Source of the DNA: Microcella sp.
GTDB taxonomy: Bacteria; Actinomycetota; Actinomycetes; Actinomycetales; Microbacteriaceae
Direction of reading: 5' to 3'
Assembly (NCBI RefSeq): GCF_025808395.1
Contig: NZ_CP075524.1
Coordinates: forward strand, 1,612,001-1,676,000
Length of the DNA: 64,000 bases
In this document: positions 16,672 to 24,692 of the stretch, piece after piece
Layout of the letters: each line of letters begins with the position of its first letter
Numbering within the stretch: the stretch's first letter is position 1
Notes under the pieces: generated by a model
Told to the model about the DNA's origin: nothing
The model's database searches: none
Seen by the model: the letters and a program-made list of their open reading frames with translations, nothing else
Made by a program: the position numbers and the translations under genes

Positions 16672-18057
16672 TCAGCCCTGAGACGCAAGCTCGGGGTGCC
16701 AGGTGCCGTCGAGCTTGGCCTCGGGCATCTCCCCCACGATGTAGTCGCGCGACGCTTCGGCGCGTGCCCGCAGCGCCGCGATGTCGACCCCGACGAGCGC
16801 TCCATCTTTCTTGACCTGGCGACCCTGCACGAAGACGTCTCGCACGAGACCGGGGTGGGCAGAGTAGACGACTGCTCCGATCGGGTTGTTCATCGGGGTC
16901 AGGGCCAGCGAGCGATCGTCGAGCACGACGATGTCAGCGGCCTTGCCGACCTCGAGCGAACCCGTGCGCGCGCCGAGACCGGCCGCGTTCGCACCGTCGA
17001 TCGTGGCGAACTGCATGACCTCGGTGACGCTGAGCCCGATGCGCTGCAGCACTTCACCGGTGTCGACGCTCGGCGCGTTGTCGAGGGCGCGCTGCATGCC
17101 GATCGCAGTGCGCATCGTGCCGAACATGTCGCCGCCGTTCGAGCTGCACACGTCGATCGAGAAGGTCGGCCGAATGCCTGCCTTGAGCAGCCGCCCCGTG
17201 GCCGGGTAGCCGTGACCCATCTGCATCTCGACGTCGGGCGAGACGGATGCTGTGCCGCCCGATTCGGCGATCATGTCGAGCTCGTCATCACCGAGGGTGC
17301 AGCAGTGCACGTACGTGATCTTGTCTGAGAGCAGGCCCTCGTCTTTGAGCTTGCGGATCGGCCCCGATTTGCCCCAGTAGCCGTCGCCGACGTGCATCGT
17401 GACGCGGAGGTCGAGGTCTTTCGCCAGCTGGAAGTCGTGCGTGTTGACCTCGGGCACGACGAACTGCGGGCCGCGCAGCGCGAGCGCCATCGTGACGAGC
17501 TGGTCGTCCGAGCTGAAGTACTGGTCGCGCACGCGGCGGGCGTCGTCGGCCGGGTGGTTGTTCGTCGAGGGAAGCGCACCCCACTGCTGAGATCCACCGC
17601 CGTGGGCGAAGACCGCACGCATGCCGGTGTCGATGAGCGCCTGCACGGCAGCATCGGCGTGTGCCGGCGTGGCCAGGTTGTGCGACCAGTCGACGAGGGT
17701 CGTGATGCCCGAGTCGAGTGCTTCGAGAGCCCCGAGGTAGTTGCCGGTGTACGTGTCTTCTGGGCGGAAGTACTTGCTGAGGCCCGTGTGCAGGCCGGCG
17801 AGGTACTCGGTCAACGACCAGTCTGAGGCGACGTGCCTCACGACCGACTGCCACGTGTGCCGGTGCGTGTCGACGAATCCGGGGTGCACGATGCGACCGG
17901 AGACATCGACGACGACCGCGTCTGCAGCCTCGAGCCCGTGGCCGATGGCTTCGATGTTGCCGTCGGCGCCGATGAGGATGTCGGTGTTGGTGAGAACCTC
18001 GCCGGCACGGGCCGACGTGATCACGGTGCCGCCACGCAGCAGGGTTCGAGTACTCAT
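16672..18057 (-). CDS. Amidohydrolase, TRZ/ATZ/guanine-deaminase superfamily, paralogue 1
   Basis: A 461-residue metal-dependent hydrolase. The metal-site motif DTHRHTWQ lies near residue 60; further likely ligands are His in TMHVGDG, His in YVHCCTL and Asp in FSIDVCSS. In deaminases of this class a catalytic Glu normally sits three residues after the third His; here that position is Asp. The motif EMQMGHGYP is shared with the two other amidohydrolases in the island. I start at ATG 18057 (ribosome site CAGGAG), rejecting a 46-residue upstream extension that would cross the operator. It heads the operon amidohydrolase-permease-binding protein-ABC-M24, so it probably acts first on the imported compound. 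Confidence 0.87.
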   Translation of the reverse strand: MSTRTLLRGGTVITSARAGEVLTNTDILIGADGNIEAIGHGLEAADAVVVDVSGRIVHPGFVDTHRHTWQSVVRHVASDWSLTEYLAGLHTGLSKYFRPEDTYTGNYLGALEALDSGITTLVDWSHNLATPAHADAAVQALIDTGMRAVFAHGGGSQQWGALPSTNNHPADDARRVRDQYFSSDDQLVTMALALRGPQFVVPEVNTHDFQLAKDLDLRVTMHVGDGYWGKSGPIRKLKDEGLLSDKITYVHCCTLGDDELDMIAESGGTASVSPDVEMQMGHGYPATGRLLKAGIRPTFSIDVCSSNGGDMFGTMRTAIGMQRALDNAPSVDTGEVLQRIGLSVTEVMQFATIDGANAAGLGARTGSLEVGKAADIVVLDDRSLALTPMNNPIGAVVYSAHPGLVRDVFVQGRQVKKDGALVGVDIAALRARAEASRDYIVGEMPEAKLDGTWHPELASQG

Positions 18058-18176
18058 GTCGTCTTTGACTCCTGGATCGGGCGAGACAACGCCCTGGGGC
18101 GCCGCATCGCGTCGTGGTGTACTGCGGTCATAGTAGGAGTGTGACTGAACGCTCGTCAAGCCTGACTGACGATTTT

Positions 18177-18193
18177 GTTCATCACAGTTGAAC
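18177..18193. promoter_or_regulatory. Island operator, copy 3 (amidohydrolase-transporter operon)
   Basis: GTTCATCACAGTTGAAC, a perfect 5-bp inverted repeat with a 7-bp spacer. The symmetry extends one more base pair on each side to TTGTTCA...TGAACAA at 18175-18195. It lies 120 bp upstream of the operon's first start codon. Confidence 0.6.
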
Positions 18194-18233
18194 AACAGCG
18201 CGCGCAGCTCGCGGAGTGTTCACCCACGGCGCG

Positions 18234-19664
18234 TCACGCGCGCTCGCGGTACAGCGGAATGTCGATCGGAGGCTGGGGAATGAAGCCCCCGTGCTGCTCC
18301 ATCTGGTCATAGAGGTACTCGTGCGACTCATCGAGCGTGCGCAGGGCCCCCGGCAGGTCGACGTGCACCAGCACACCGCCACGCTTGACGACCTTGCCGT
18401 CGACGAGCACGGTGTCGACGCAGCCGGCGTGCGCCTGCGCGATGATGGCGCCCGCGGGGTCATTGCGGTTCCACCCGGCCTGGCTGATGCCCCCCATCTC
18501 GAGCAGCACGATGTCTGCCCGCTTGCCGGGGGTCAGTGAGCCGACGAGGTCGCCGACACCCGCCGCGTGGGCCCCGTTGATGGTCAACCAGCGGAGGGCA
18601 TCCCGAGTCGTCCATGCCATCGTCTGCGGGGCGACCCACTGCTGATACCCGGGCTCATCGGCGCGATACCTGCTGGCCTGCAGCACGAGACGGGCGTGCG
18701 AGATCATGTCGCCGCTGTCGCCGCTCACGCAGTCGATGCCGAGGCTCGGGCCAGGCGTGTGGCGAGTGACCTCCGCGATCGCGGGATACCCCATGCCCAT
18801 CTGCATCTCGGTCTCGGCGCAGACCGACACCATCGTGCCGGTGCCCTCGAGCATGCGCCACTCTTCGTCGGTGTTGAACGTGCAGTGCACGAGCAGCAGG
18901 TCGTCGCCGAGCAGCGAGTGCTCGTGCAGCACCTCGACATCTTTGAAGAGCTGCCGCACCATGACCTGGTTGGCGTGCATCGTGATGCGCGCGCCGAGCT
19001 CGCGCGCGAGCGCGAACTCTTTCTGCACGGTCGCCACCGGCGCGATCGCCAGTTCTTGAGGAGCGATGCCGAATCGCAGCAGGCCGTCTGACGAGAAGTA
19101 CTCATCACGGATGCTGCGCGCGAGTCGAGCGCGCGTCTCAAGATCTGCGGGGTCGGAGTCGGCGTCTGAGCCGCCCTTGCTCTCGCTCCAGGTGTTGGTC
19201 GTGATCGGCGTGAGCCCGTGCCCGTAGAGACCACGGATTCCCGCATCGCGCAGCCCCGTCACCGCGGCGTGCGCGCAATCGGGGTCGAGAATGTTGTGGC
19301 AGTAGTCGACGATGGAGGTCACGCCGCAGTTCAGGGCGTCCAGCGCCCCGGCGTAGTTGCCCGCGTACATGTCGTCTACTCGATAGCGCGGTGCCATCTG
19401 CAGGCGGATGCCACGGAGATAGTCGGGAATGTTGCCGTCGGCGAGGATGCCGCGCAGGGCCGTCTGCCAGGTGTGCCGGTGGGTGTCGACCATGCCGGGC
19501 ATCGCGATCATCGTCGACGCGTCGATGACCTCGGCGTCAGCGGCGTCGATCGACTCACCCACGGCGACGATCACGCCGTCGTCGATCAAGATGTCTCCGC
19601 GAGACAGGTCTCCGATGCTGTCGTCCATCGAGACGATGGCGGCATTCGTGATGAGAGTGCGCAT
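18234..19664 (-). CDS. Amidohydrolase, TRZ/ATZ/guanine-deaminase superfamily, paralogue 2
   Basis: A 476-residue metal-dependent hydrolase. The motif DTHRHTWQTALRG lies near residue 60; other likely ligands are His in TMHANQV, His in LVHCTFN and Asp in LGIDCVSG. The position of the catalytic Glu of AtzA-type deaminases (His plus three) is Gln. The motif EMQMGMGYP matches paralogue 1. The ribosome site AGAAGGAG lies in the last codons of the alcohol dehydrogenase gene, 3 bp upstream, so the two are made from one message. Substrate unknown; it may hydrolyse a different ring intermediate from paralogue 1. Confidence 0.87.
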   Translation of the reverse strand: MRTLITNAAIVSMDDSIGDLSRGDILIDDGVIVAVGESIDAADAEVIDASTMIAMPGMVDTHRHTWQTALRGILADGNIPDYLRGIRLQMAPRYRVDDMYAGNYAGALDALNCGVTSIVDYCHNILDPDCAHAAVTGLRDAGIRGLYGHGLTPITTNTWSESKGGSDADSDPADLETRARLARSIRDEYFSSDGLLRFGIAPQELAIAPVATVQKEFALARELGARITMHANQVMVRQLFKDVEVLHEHSLLGDDLLLVHCTFNTDEEWRMLEGTGTMVSVCAETEMQMGMGYPAIAEVTRHTPGPSLGIDCVSGDSGDMISHARLVLQASRYRADEPGYQQWVAPQTMAWTTRDALRWLTINGAHAAGVGDLVGSLTPGKRADIVLLEMGGISQAGWNRNDPAGAIIAQAHAGCVDTVLVDGKVVKRGGVLVHVDLPGALRTLDESHEYLYDQMEQHGGFIPQPPIDIPLYRERA

Positions 19665-19667
19665 GGT

Positions 19668-20723
19668 TTAGCTCCTTCTGTGATCGGCTGCCCTGGCGGC
19701 CTGGATCGATGGGTCGATGAGGGTCTTGATGCGGTGGGCAGAGCCCGTGCGGATCGGCTCGATGCCCTCGGCCACTGCCTGGTCGAGGGGGAGGACGAGC
19801 GGCGCGACATCGCTCCAGTCGTCGCGCGTCGCGAGCAGACGCACGGCATCGGGAAGGTCGTCGGCGAAGACGTGCGCGTTGGTGCCGACCACGGTGTACT
19901 CGCGCACCGTCCACTGCGCCAAGGGCACGGCGACCTCGTCTCGCTGAATGCCGACCGGAACGATCGTCGAACCCGGGCGGGCCGCCGAGAGCACCGAGTC
20001 GAGCCCGGCTCGAGTGCCACTGACTTCGAACAGCACGTCGGGGTGAAGACCGAGAGCCTCGATGCGCTCTGCCAGTGAGCCTTCACGAGCGTTCATGACG
20101 TGATGAGCGCCGAGCTTCAATGCGAGGTCGAGCCGATCGGGGTCGATGTCGACGACGAGCACCCGTGCAGCGATCGCCGAGGCCGCGACGGTCAAGAACG
20201 CCCCGATGCCGCCGACACCGACGATGATCGCGTCATCGACCGCGCTCACGCCGCTGCGGCGCACTGCATGCACGGCGATCGACATCGGCTGCGCGAGCCC
20301 GAGCGTGTCGAGCGAGAGCCCAGAACTGGTCACGTCGAGAAGAGTCGTCGCCGGCACGACGGTGTACTCGGCCAATCCCCCGTTGATCTGCAGACCCGCG
20401 GTGCGGTAGTCGACGCACAGGTTGGTGCGGCCTCGACGGCAGGGCCGGCATGCACCGCATGAGATGCCGGCGCCGCTGACGACATGGTCGCCCGCCTTGA
20501 GCGTCGTGACGTCAGTGCCGACCGCCTCGACCACGCCCGAGAACTCGTGCCCGAGCACGACGGGTGCAGTCGTGAGAATCGGCCCGTGATCGAGCTCTGC
20601 CGCATCGCTGCCGCACACCCCGCAGACGGCGACACGGACGAGCACCTCGGTGGGCCCGGGTTCGGGAACCTCGAGGTTCTCGACCGTCGCATCTGCTGCA
20701 CCCCGGAAGACGAGCGCCTTCAC
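19668..20723 (-). CDS. Zinc-dependent alcohol dehydrogenase, threonine/butanediol dehydrogenase-like
   Basis: A 351-residue medium-chain dehydrogenase. The catalytic zinc site is visible in GVCGSD (Cys near 37) and GHEFSG; the four structural-zinc Cys are in SCGACRPCRRGRTNLC; the Rossmann motif GVGGIGAF lies near residue 170. It oxidises a secondary alcohol or polyol with NAD(P). The GTG start at 20723 has no good ribosome site of its own, but its first bases overlap the stop of a 32-codon leader ORF with a strong site, so translation is probably coupled. It forms an operon with amidohydrolase 2 and has a weak island operator 113 bp upstream. Confidence 0.88.
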   Translation of the reverse strand: MKALVFRGAADATVENLEVPEPGPTEVLVRVAVCGVCGSDAAELDHGPILTTAPVVLGHEFSGVVEAVGTDVTTLKAGDHVVSGAGISCGACRPCRRGRTNLCVDYRTAGLQINGGLAEYTVVPATTLLDVTSSGLSLDTLGLAQPMSIAVHAVRRSGVSAVDDAIIVGVGGIGAFLTVAASAIAARVLVVDIDPDRLDLALKLGAHHVMNAREGSLAERIEALGLHPDVLFEVSGTRAGLDSVLSAARPGSTIVPVGIQRDEVAVPLAQWTVREYTVVGTNAHVFADDLPDAVRLLATRDDWSDVAPLVLPLDQAVAEGIEPIRTGSAHRIKTLIDPSIQAARAADHRRS

Positions 20724-20818
20724 GATCGCTCGAGTCGACTGAGCCGCGATGCGGTGCGGGCGCCGTCGCCCTGCACGGGGCGATCTCGACGCACGGGCTG
20801 AAGGTCGATAGTGTTCAC
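20720..20818 (-). CDS. Possible 32-codon leader ORF coupled to the alcohol dehydrogenase
   Basis: GTG at 20818 follows a textbook ribosome site, AAGGAG at 20826-20831, with seven bases between. It opens a 32-residue frame beginning MNTIDLQPVRRDRPV and ending SRLERS. The TGA stop overlaps the dehydrogenase's GTG start in the sequence TCGTGA, exactly as in the leader ORF at 9479-9529. The peptide is Arg-rich, with no recognisable domain. Since the dehydrogenase lacks a ribosome site, this ORF probably delivers ribosomes to it. Confidence 0.5.
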   Translation of the reverse strand: MNTIDLQPVRRDRPVQGDGARTASRLSRLERS

Positions 20819-20835
20819 GCAGACTCTCCTTCGAG

Positions 20836-20852
20836 TTTCAGCCATACTTTAC
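20836..20852. promoter_or_regulatory. Island operator, copy 4 (alcohol dehydrogenase operon; weak)
   Basis: TTTCAGCCATACTTTAC. The reverse complement, GTAAAGTATGGCTGAAA, shares GTAAAGTAT and the following C-TG with the copy at 9425-9441. The arms are less symmetric than in other copies. It lies 18 bp upstream of the leader ORF start at 20818. Confidence 0.4.
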
Positions 20853-20931
20853 ACACGGGGCATGCGGCCCCCGCAAGTGCCGCAAGTACCAGTGCTCGTC
20901 TCGCATGGGAGAGAGCGATGTGCTGCAGTAT

Positions 20932-20948
20932 GTTTCACTGAACTGCAC
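20932..20948. promoter_or_regulatory. Island operator, copy 5 (reductase pair promoter)
   Basis: GTTTCACTGAACTGCAC fits GTTCA-N7-TGAAC with one mismatch in the left arm's last two bases and one in the right arm. It can also be read as the tighter palindrome GTTTCACTGAAC. It lies 51 bp upstream of the first ketopantoate-reductase-like gene. Confidence 0.45.
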
Positions 20949-20998
20949 ACGTGACGCTCCGCAGGTGGGCGTGCTGCCCAGAGCAAGGAGGCTCATCC

Positions 20999-22027
20999 AT
21001 GACCAGACCTCGCATCGCCGTGCTCGGAACCGGCGCCCAGGGCGCCGGCATCGCGGCCGACATCATCAGGGCTGGGCACGACGTGACGCTCATCGAGCAG
21101 TGGCCCGCCAACGTCGACGCCATGCGCGAGCGCGGCATCGAAGTGCGGATGCCCCGAGAGACGGTCATCACCCCTGCGCAGCCGATCCACTTCTGCGACG
21201 TCGCCACGCTGCGCGAGCCCTTCGACATCGTGCTCGTCTTGGTCAAGGCATACGACACCCGCTGGGCAGTCGAGCTGATCTCACCCCTGCTCGCCGACGA
21301 CGGCGTGGTGGTCGGGGTGCAGAACGGCATGACGATGGACGACATCGCCGCCGTCGTCGGGCCGCATCGCACGCTGGGTGCCGTCATCGAGATGGCGTCG
21401 AACCTGTTCGACCCTGGCATCGTCAACCGCCAGAACGCCCCCGCCGACTCATGGTTCGCCGTCGGAGGCGTCGACGCTCGAGCGCACTCACGGGCAGAGG
21501 TCGTGCGCGACATCATGAGCTGCACCGGCACTGTCGAGATCTCAGACGACATCCGGTCGTCGAAGTGGATGAAGCTCGTGGCCAATGCGGGCGAGCTCGT
21601 GCCCTCGGCGATTCTCGACCTGCCCCTCGCCGATGCCGTGCGGCTGCCCGGGGTGCACGAGTTCATGATCCGCGCCGGTGCGGAGGCCGCGCGAGCCGCC
21701 CTCGCAGACGGCAGTCGACTCGTCAGCATCTTCGGCCTGAGTGACGACGAGCTGACCGACCCCGAGTCGTATGCAGCGCGACTGCTCGGCGAGGTGCTCG
21801 ACAAGTACTCGCTGCCCGACACCCGCACCACCGTGCTGCAAGACTGGATGAAGGGCCGCCGCTCAGAGTTCCGCGAGCTCAACGGGCTCGTCGCCGACGT
21901 ACTCGCCCGAAGCGGTGAGGGCGCGCCCGTCAACGCCCACGTGGTCGACCTCGCCGAGCGCATCGAGCGCGGTGAGCTTCAGCGGGGCATCCATCTGCTC
22001 GACACGCTGCTCGCAGGCGGCGCGTGA
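20999..22027 (+). CDS. Ketopantoate reductase (PanE/ApbA) family oxidoreductase, paralogue 1
   Basis: A 342-residue NADPH-dependent reductase. The N-terminal motif AVLGTGAQGAGIAADI starts at residue 6; the catalytic Lys and nearby Asn are in SKWMKLVANAG near 195; QDWMKGRRSEF near 285 supplies the conserved Glu of the substrate site. Its two paralogues in the island share all these words, yet no pantothenate genes are present, so it probably reduces another 2-oxo acid or its derivative, or oxidises the alcohol. The ATG at 20999 follows AAGGAGG; an upstream in-frame start at 20951 is less likely. The stop overlaps the next gene's GTG. Confidence 0.87.
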   Translation: MTRPRIAVLGTGAQGAGIAADIIRAGHDVTLIEQWPANVDAMRERGIEVRMPRETVITPAQPIHFCDVATLREPFDIVLVLVKAYDTRWAVELISPLLADDGVVVGVQNGMTMDDIAAVVGPHRTLGAVIEMASNLFDPGIVNRQNAPADSWFAVGGVDARAHSRAEVVRDIMSCTGTVEISDDIRSSKWMKLVANAGELVPSAILDLPLADAVRLPGVHEFMIRAGAEAARAALADGSRLVSIFGLSDDELTDPESYAARLLGEVLDKYSLPDTRTTVLQDWMKGRRSEFRELNGLVADVLARSGEGAPVNAHVVDLAERIERGELQRGIHLLDTLLAGGA

Positions 22028-23073
22028 TGGCGGGTGATGGCGAGCGCAATCTGCGCATCGCCGTGCTCGGTGCCGGAGCCAACGGTGGCGGCATCGGCGC
22101 CGATCTTGCTCGCGCCGGAGTCGACGTCACGCTCATCGAGCAGTGGCCGGCGCACGTCGAGGCCATTCGCCGTGACGGACTGAGGGTCGTGATGCCCGAC
22201 CGCGAGACGGTGACGCGCATTCCCGTACTGCACCTGTGCGAGGTGGCGACCCTGCGTGAGCCCTTCGACATCGTGTTCATGCTCATGAAGGCCTACGACG
22301 CTGGCTGGGCCGCCCGCCTCATCGAGCCGCACCTCGCTCACGATGGTCTACTGATCGGCGTGCAGAACGGCATGACTGCCGGCACGATCGCCGACGTCGT
22401 CGGTGTCGGTCGCACGCTCGGGTGCGTCATCGAAGTGTCGAGCGAGCTGGAGGTTCCCGGCGTCGTCATGCGCCATACCCCCGCCGAGCGGTCGTGGTTC
22501 GCCCTCGGCTCGCTCGCACCCGGCGGGCATCCGAGACTCGCGGAGGCCGCGGCCGTGCTCGGCCAGGCGGGCACGGTCGCCCTCGTCGACGACATCCTCT
22601 CGGCCAAGTGGATGAAGCTCGTCAGCAACTGCACCACGCTCGTCTCGACCGCGGCCCTCGGCCTGCCGATGATGGCGGCCCTCGACACACCGGGCATGCG
22701 CGACGTGATGGTGCGCGCGGGCAACGAAGCTCTCGAGGTGGGGTCGCGCGACGGCCGCACCATCCTGCCGATCTTCGGTCTCAGTGACGACGACATCGCC
22801 AGGGTCGACTCACTGGTCGAGGTGCTGCTGGATGCTCTCTATCGGGGTTTCGTGCTGCCGAGCACGACGACCACTGTCTTGCACGACTGGCGCAAGGGCC
22901 GCCGCAGCGAAGCTGAGCAGCTCAACGGCTTCGTGGCCCGTCGCGGAGTCGAGCTCGGGGTCGCCACCCCGGCGAACGACGCCCTCGTCGAGGTGGCTCG
23001 TCGCATCGAACGCGGCGAGCTCGCTCCCCAGCCCGGCAACGCAGAACTGCTGATGGCTCTCGCGGCACGCTGA
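22024..23073 (+). CDS. Ketopantoate reductase family oxidoreductase, paralogue 2
   Basis: A 349-residue protein clearly homologous to paralogue 1: AVLGAGANGGGIGADLARAG at the start, SAKWMKLVSN near residue 195, HDWRKGRRSEAEQLNGF near 297. The identical order of motifs and the GTGA overlap point to a tandem duplication and coupled translation. The two subunits could form a heterodimer or act on successive substrates. A strong terminator follows at 23101-23132. GTG at 22024 and ATG at 22027 are both possible starts. Confidence 0.87.
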   Translation: MMAGDGERNLRIAVLGAGANGGGIGADLARAGVDVTLIEQWPAHVEAIRRDGLRVVMPDRETVTRIPVLHLCEVATLREPFDIVFMLMKAYDAGWAARLIEPHLAHDGLLIGVQNGMTAGTIADVVGVGRTLGCVIEVSSELEVPGVVMRHTPAERSWFALGSLAPGGHPRLAEAAAVLGQAGTVALVDDILSAKWMKLVSNCTTLVSTAALGLPMMAALDTPGMRDVMVRAGNEALEVGSRDGRTILPIFGLSDDDIARVDSLVEVLLDALYRGFVLPSTTTTVLHDWRKGRRSEAEQLNGFVARRGVELGVATPANDALVEVARRIERGELAPQPGNAELLMALAAR

Positions 23074-23100
23074 GCCCGCGCACTTCTCCTCCCACGCGCA

Positions 23101-23132
23101 TCGGGGGCGTGCCGACTCCGGCACGCCCCCGA
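23101..23132. terminator. Strong bidirectional hairpin terminator
   Basis: A perfect 14-bp stem, TCGGGGGCGTGCCG at 23101-23114 and its complement at 23119-23132, closes a four-base loop ACTC. It stands between the convergent reductase pair and amidohydrolase 3, so it can serve both directions. Confidence 0.8.
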
Positions 23133-23147
23133 CAGCACGCGTCGCGA

Positions 23148-24587
23148 CTACTTCTCGTCGTCGAGGTACAGGTAGGGGTTGGCGATGGGCTCGTCCTCGG
23201 GAAGAGCGGGGTTCATCCACTCCTTCCAGGCGTCTTCGCCCAGTTCGCCTCGCACGTGCTCGACCGAGGCCGCGACGCGGTCGGCGACGGGCTTCAGCGG
23301 CAGCCCGATGCGCTCGCCGTCGTACTTGACGACCTTGCCGTTCACGACGACCGTGTGCACGTCGGCGGTGCCGGCCTGGTAGACGACGTGGGCGTACGGG
23401 TTGAGAATCGGCGTCATCGCGGGCGACTCGTCGTTCTTCAGCAGCACGAGGTCTGCCTTCTTGCCGACCGTGATCGAGCCGAGCTTGTCGGCCATGCCCA
23501 GCGTGTGCGCACCGCCCATGGTCGCCTGCCAGACAGCGTCTTCGGCCTTCATGCGGTTGACGTTGACCGTGTCGCCGTTGTTGTGCGCCTCGAGGTGGTC
23601 GCGCGAGCGGAACGAGCTGAGGGTCGCGCGCATCGCCGAGAAGAAGTCGGCGCTCCACCACACGCTCGTGTCCATCGACAGAGAGGCGGTGATGCCGTAC
23701 TTCTTGGCCACCCACGCCGAGGGATACCCCTGGCCCGCGCTCTGCTCGCTCTCGGTCGCGATCGAGATCGTTCCCCCCGTTGCCGCGATCTTGTGATAGC
23801 TGTCGGGCCCGAGCGAGCTGCCGTGCACGTAGGTGACGGTGTCGTCCATGAATCCGTTCTCGTACATGTACTCGATGTTCGGGTCTCCGTTGACGCCCCA
23901 GACGCCGGCGTGCGTCGTGACGCGCAGACCGAGTTCACGCGCGGCCTCGAAGGCGCCTTTCTCGTGGAAGTCGGGGCCCGAGTTGACATCGAAGGCCACC
24001 TGCAGACCCATCATGTCGTCGGCCTTGAAATTCTTGACCCATGACTGGAAGCCCGGTTCGTTCATCCACTCCCACGGAGCCCCGAGGTAGTTGCCGTAGG
24101 CGAGAACGAATCGACCGGGGATGCTCTTGAGCGCCTCGACCGCCGCGTCGGCGTAGTCGGGGGTGCGCAGAGCGTGAGACCAGTCGACCGTCGTCGTGAC
24201 GCCCTGGTCGATCGACTCGAGGGCGCTCAGCTGGTTGCCCGCGGCGATGTCTTCGGCGCGGAACACCTGGCCCCAGGTCAGGTAGTAGAAGACGAAGTAC
24301 TGGCTGAGCGCCCAGTCGCCTCCGTAGCCGCGAAGTGCTGTCTGCCACATGTGGCGGTGAGTGTCGATCATGCCGGGCATGAGAATGCCGCCCTGGGCGT
24401 CGATATCGAGAGTGCCAGCAGGCACCTCGAGGTGGTGACCGACTGCAGCGATCGTGTCGTCGGTGATGAGAACGTCGGCGTTCTCGAGCACTCCCGCCGA
24501 TTCGACCGTGATCACCGTGGCGTTGCGGAAGACGACGGGTCGGCCGGGAGCGAAGTCGGCGGCGCGGGGCGCGACGGCATCGGTCAT
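23148..24587 (-). CDS. Amidohydrolase, TRZ/ATZ/guanine-deaminase superfamily, paralogue 3
   Basis: A 479-residue metal-dependent hydrolase. The metal motif DTHRHMWQTALRG lies near residue 80; other likely ligands are His in TTHAGVWG, His in YVHGSSL and Asp in LSMDTSVW. The position three after the third His is Val, so the catalytic Glu of classical deaminases is absent, as in the two paralogues. ESEQSAGQGYP corresponds to their EMQMG.GYP motif. The start at 24587 follows GAGGAGG; the upstream in-frame codon at 24608 would place the ribosome site inside the gene. It has its own operator 21 bp upstream. It is more diverged from paralogues 1 and 2 than they are from each other. Confidence 0.87.
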   Translation of the reverse strand: MTDAVAPRAADFAPGRPVVFRNATVITVESAGVLENADVLITDDTIAAVGHHLEVPAGTLDIDAQGGILMPGMIDTHRHMWQTALRGYGGDWALSQYFVFYYLTWGQVFRAEDIAAGNQLSALESIDQGVTTTVDWSHALRTPDYADAAVEALKSIPGRFVLAYGNYLGAPWEWMNEPGFQSWVKNFKADDMMGLQVAFDVNSGPDFHEKGAFEAARELGLRVTTHAGVWGVNGDPNIEYMYENGFMDDTVTYVHGSSLGPDSYHKIAATGGTISIATESEQSAGQGYPSAWVAKKYGITASLSMDTSVWWSADFFSAMRATLSSFRSRDHLEAHNNGDTVNVNRMKAEDAVWQATMGGAHTLGMADKLGSITVGKKADLVLLKNDESPAMTPILNPYAHVVYQAGTADVHTVVVNGKVVKYDGERIGLPLKPVADRVAASVEHVRGELGEDAWKEWMNPALPEDEPIANPYLYLDDEK

Positions 24588-24607
24588 GAGTTCCTCCTCA
24601 TTGAGCA

Positions 24608-24624
24608 ATTCAGTAAAGGTACAC
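24608..24624. promoter_or_regulatory. Island operator, copy 6 (amidohydrolase 3)
   Basis: ATTCAGTAAAGGTACAC, sharing the 12-base core TTCAGTAAAGGT with the copy at 27474-27490. It lies 21 bp upstream of the start codon, overlapping the ribosome-site region, a position suited to repression. Confidence 0.55.
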
Positions 24625-24692
24625 AGCGTTGTGTAGCGTGGGTAAATCGTAGTTCGATGCGGGTGAATATATCTAGTCCCAGGAGTGATTCT

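Noticed and set aside
18146..18150. Extra TGAAC half-site near the operator at 18177
   Set aside because: The partner arm at the right distance (TAGGA) does not match; a lone half-site is too frequent to count.
20999..23073. Assignment of the reductase pair to pantothenate synthesis (panE)
   Set aside because: No panB, panC or panD nearby, three paralogues, and shared control with catabolic genes argue against it.
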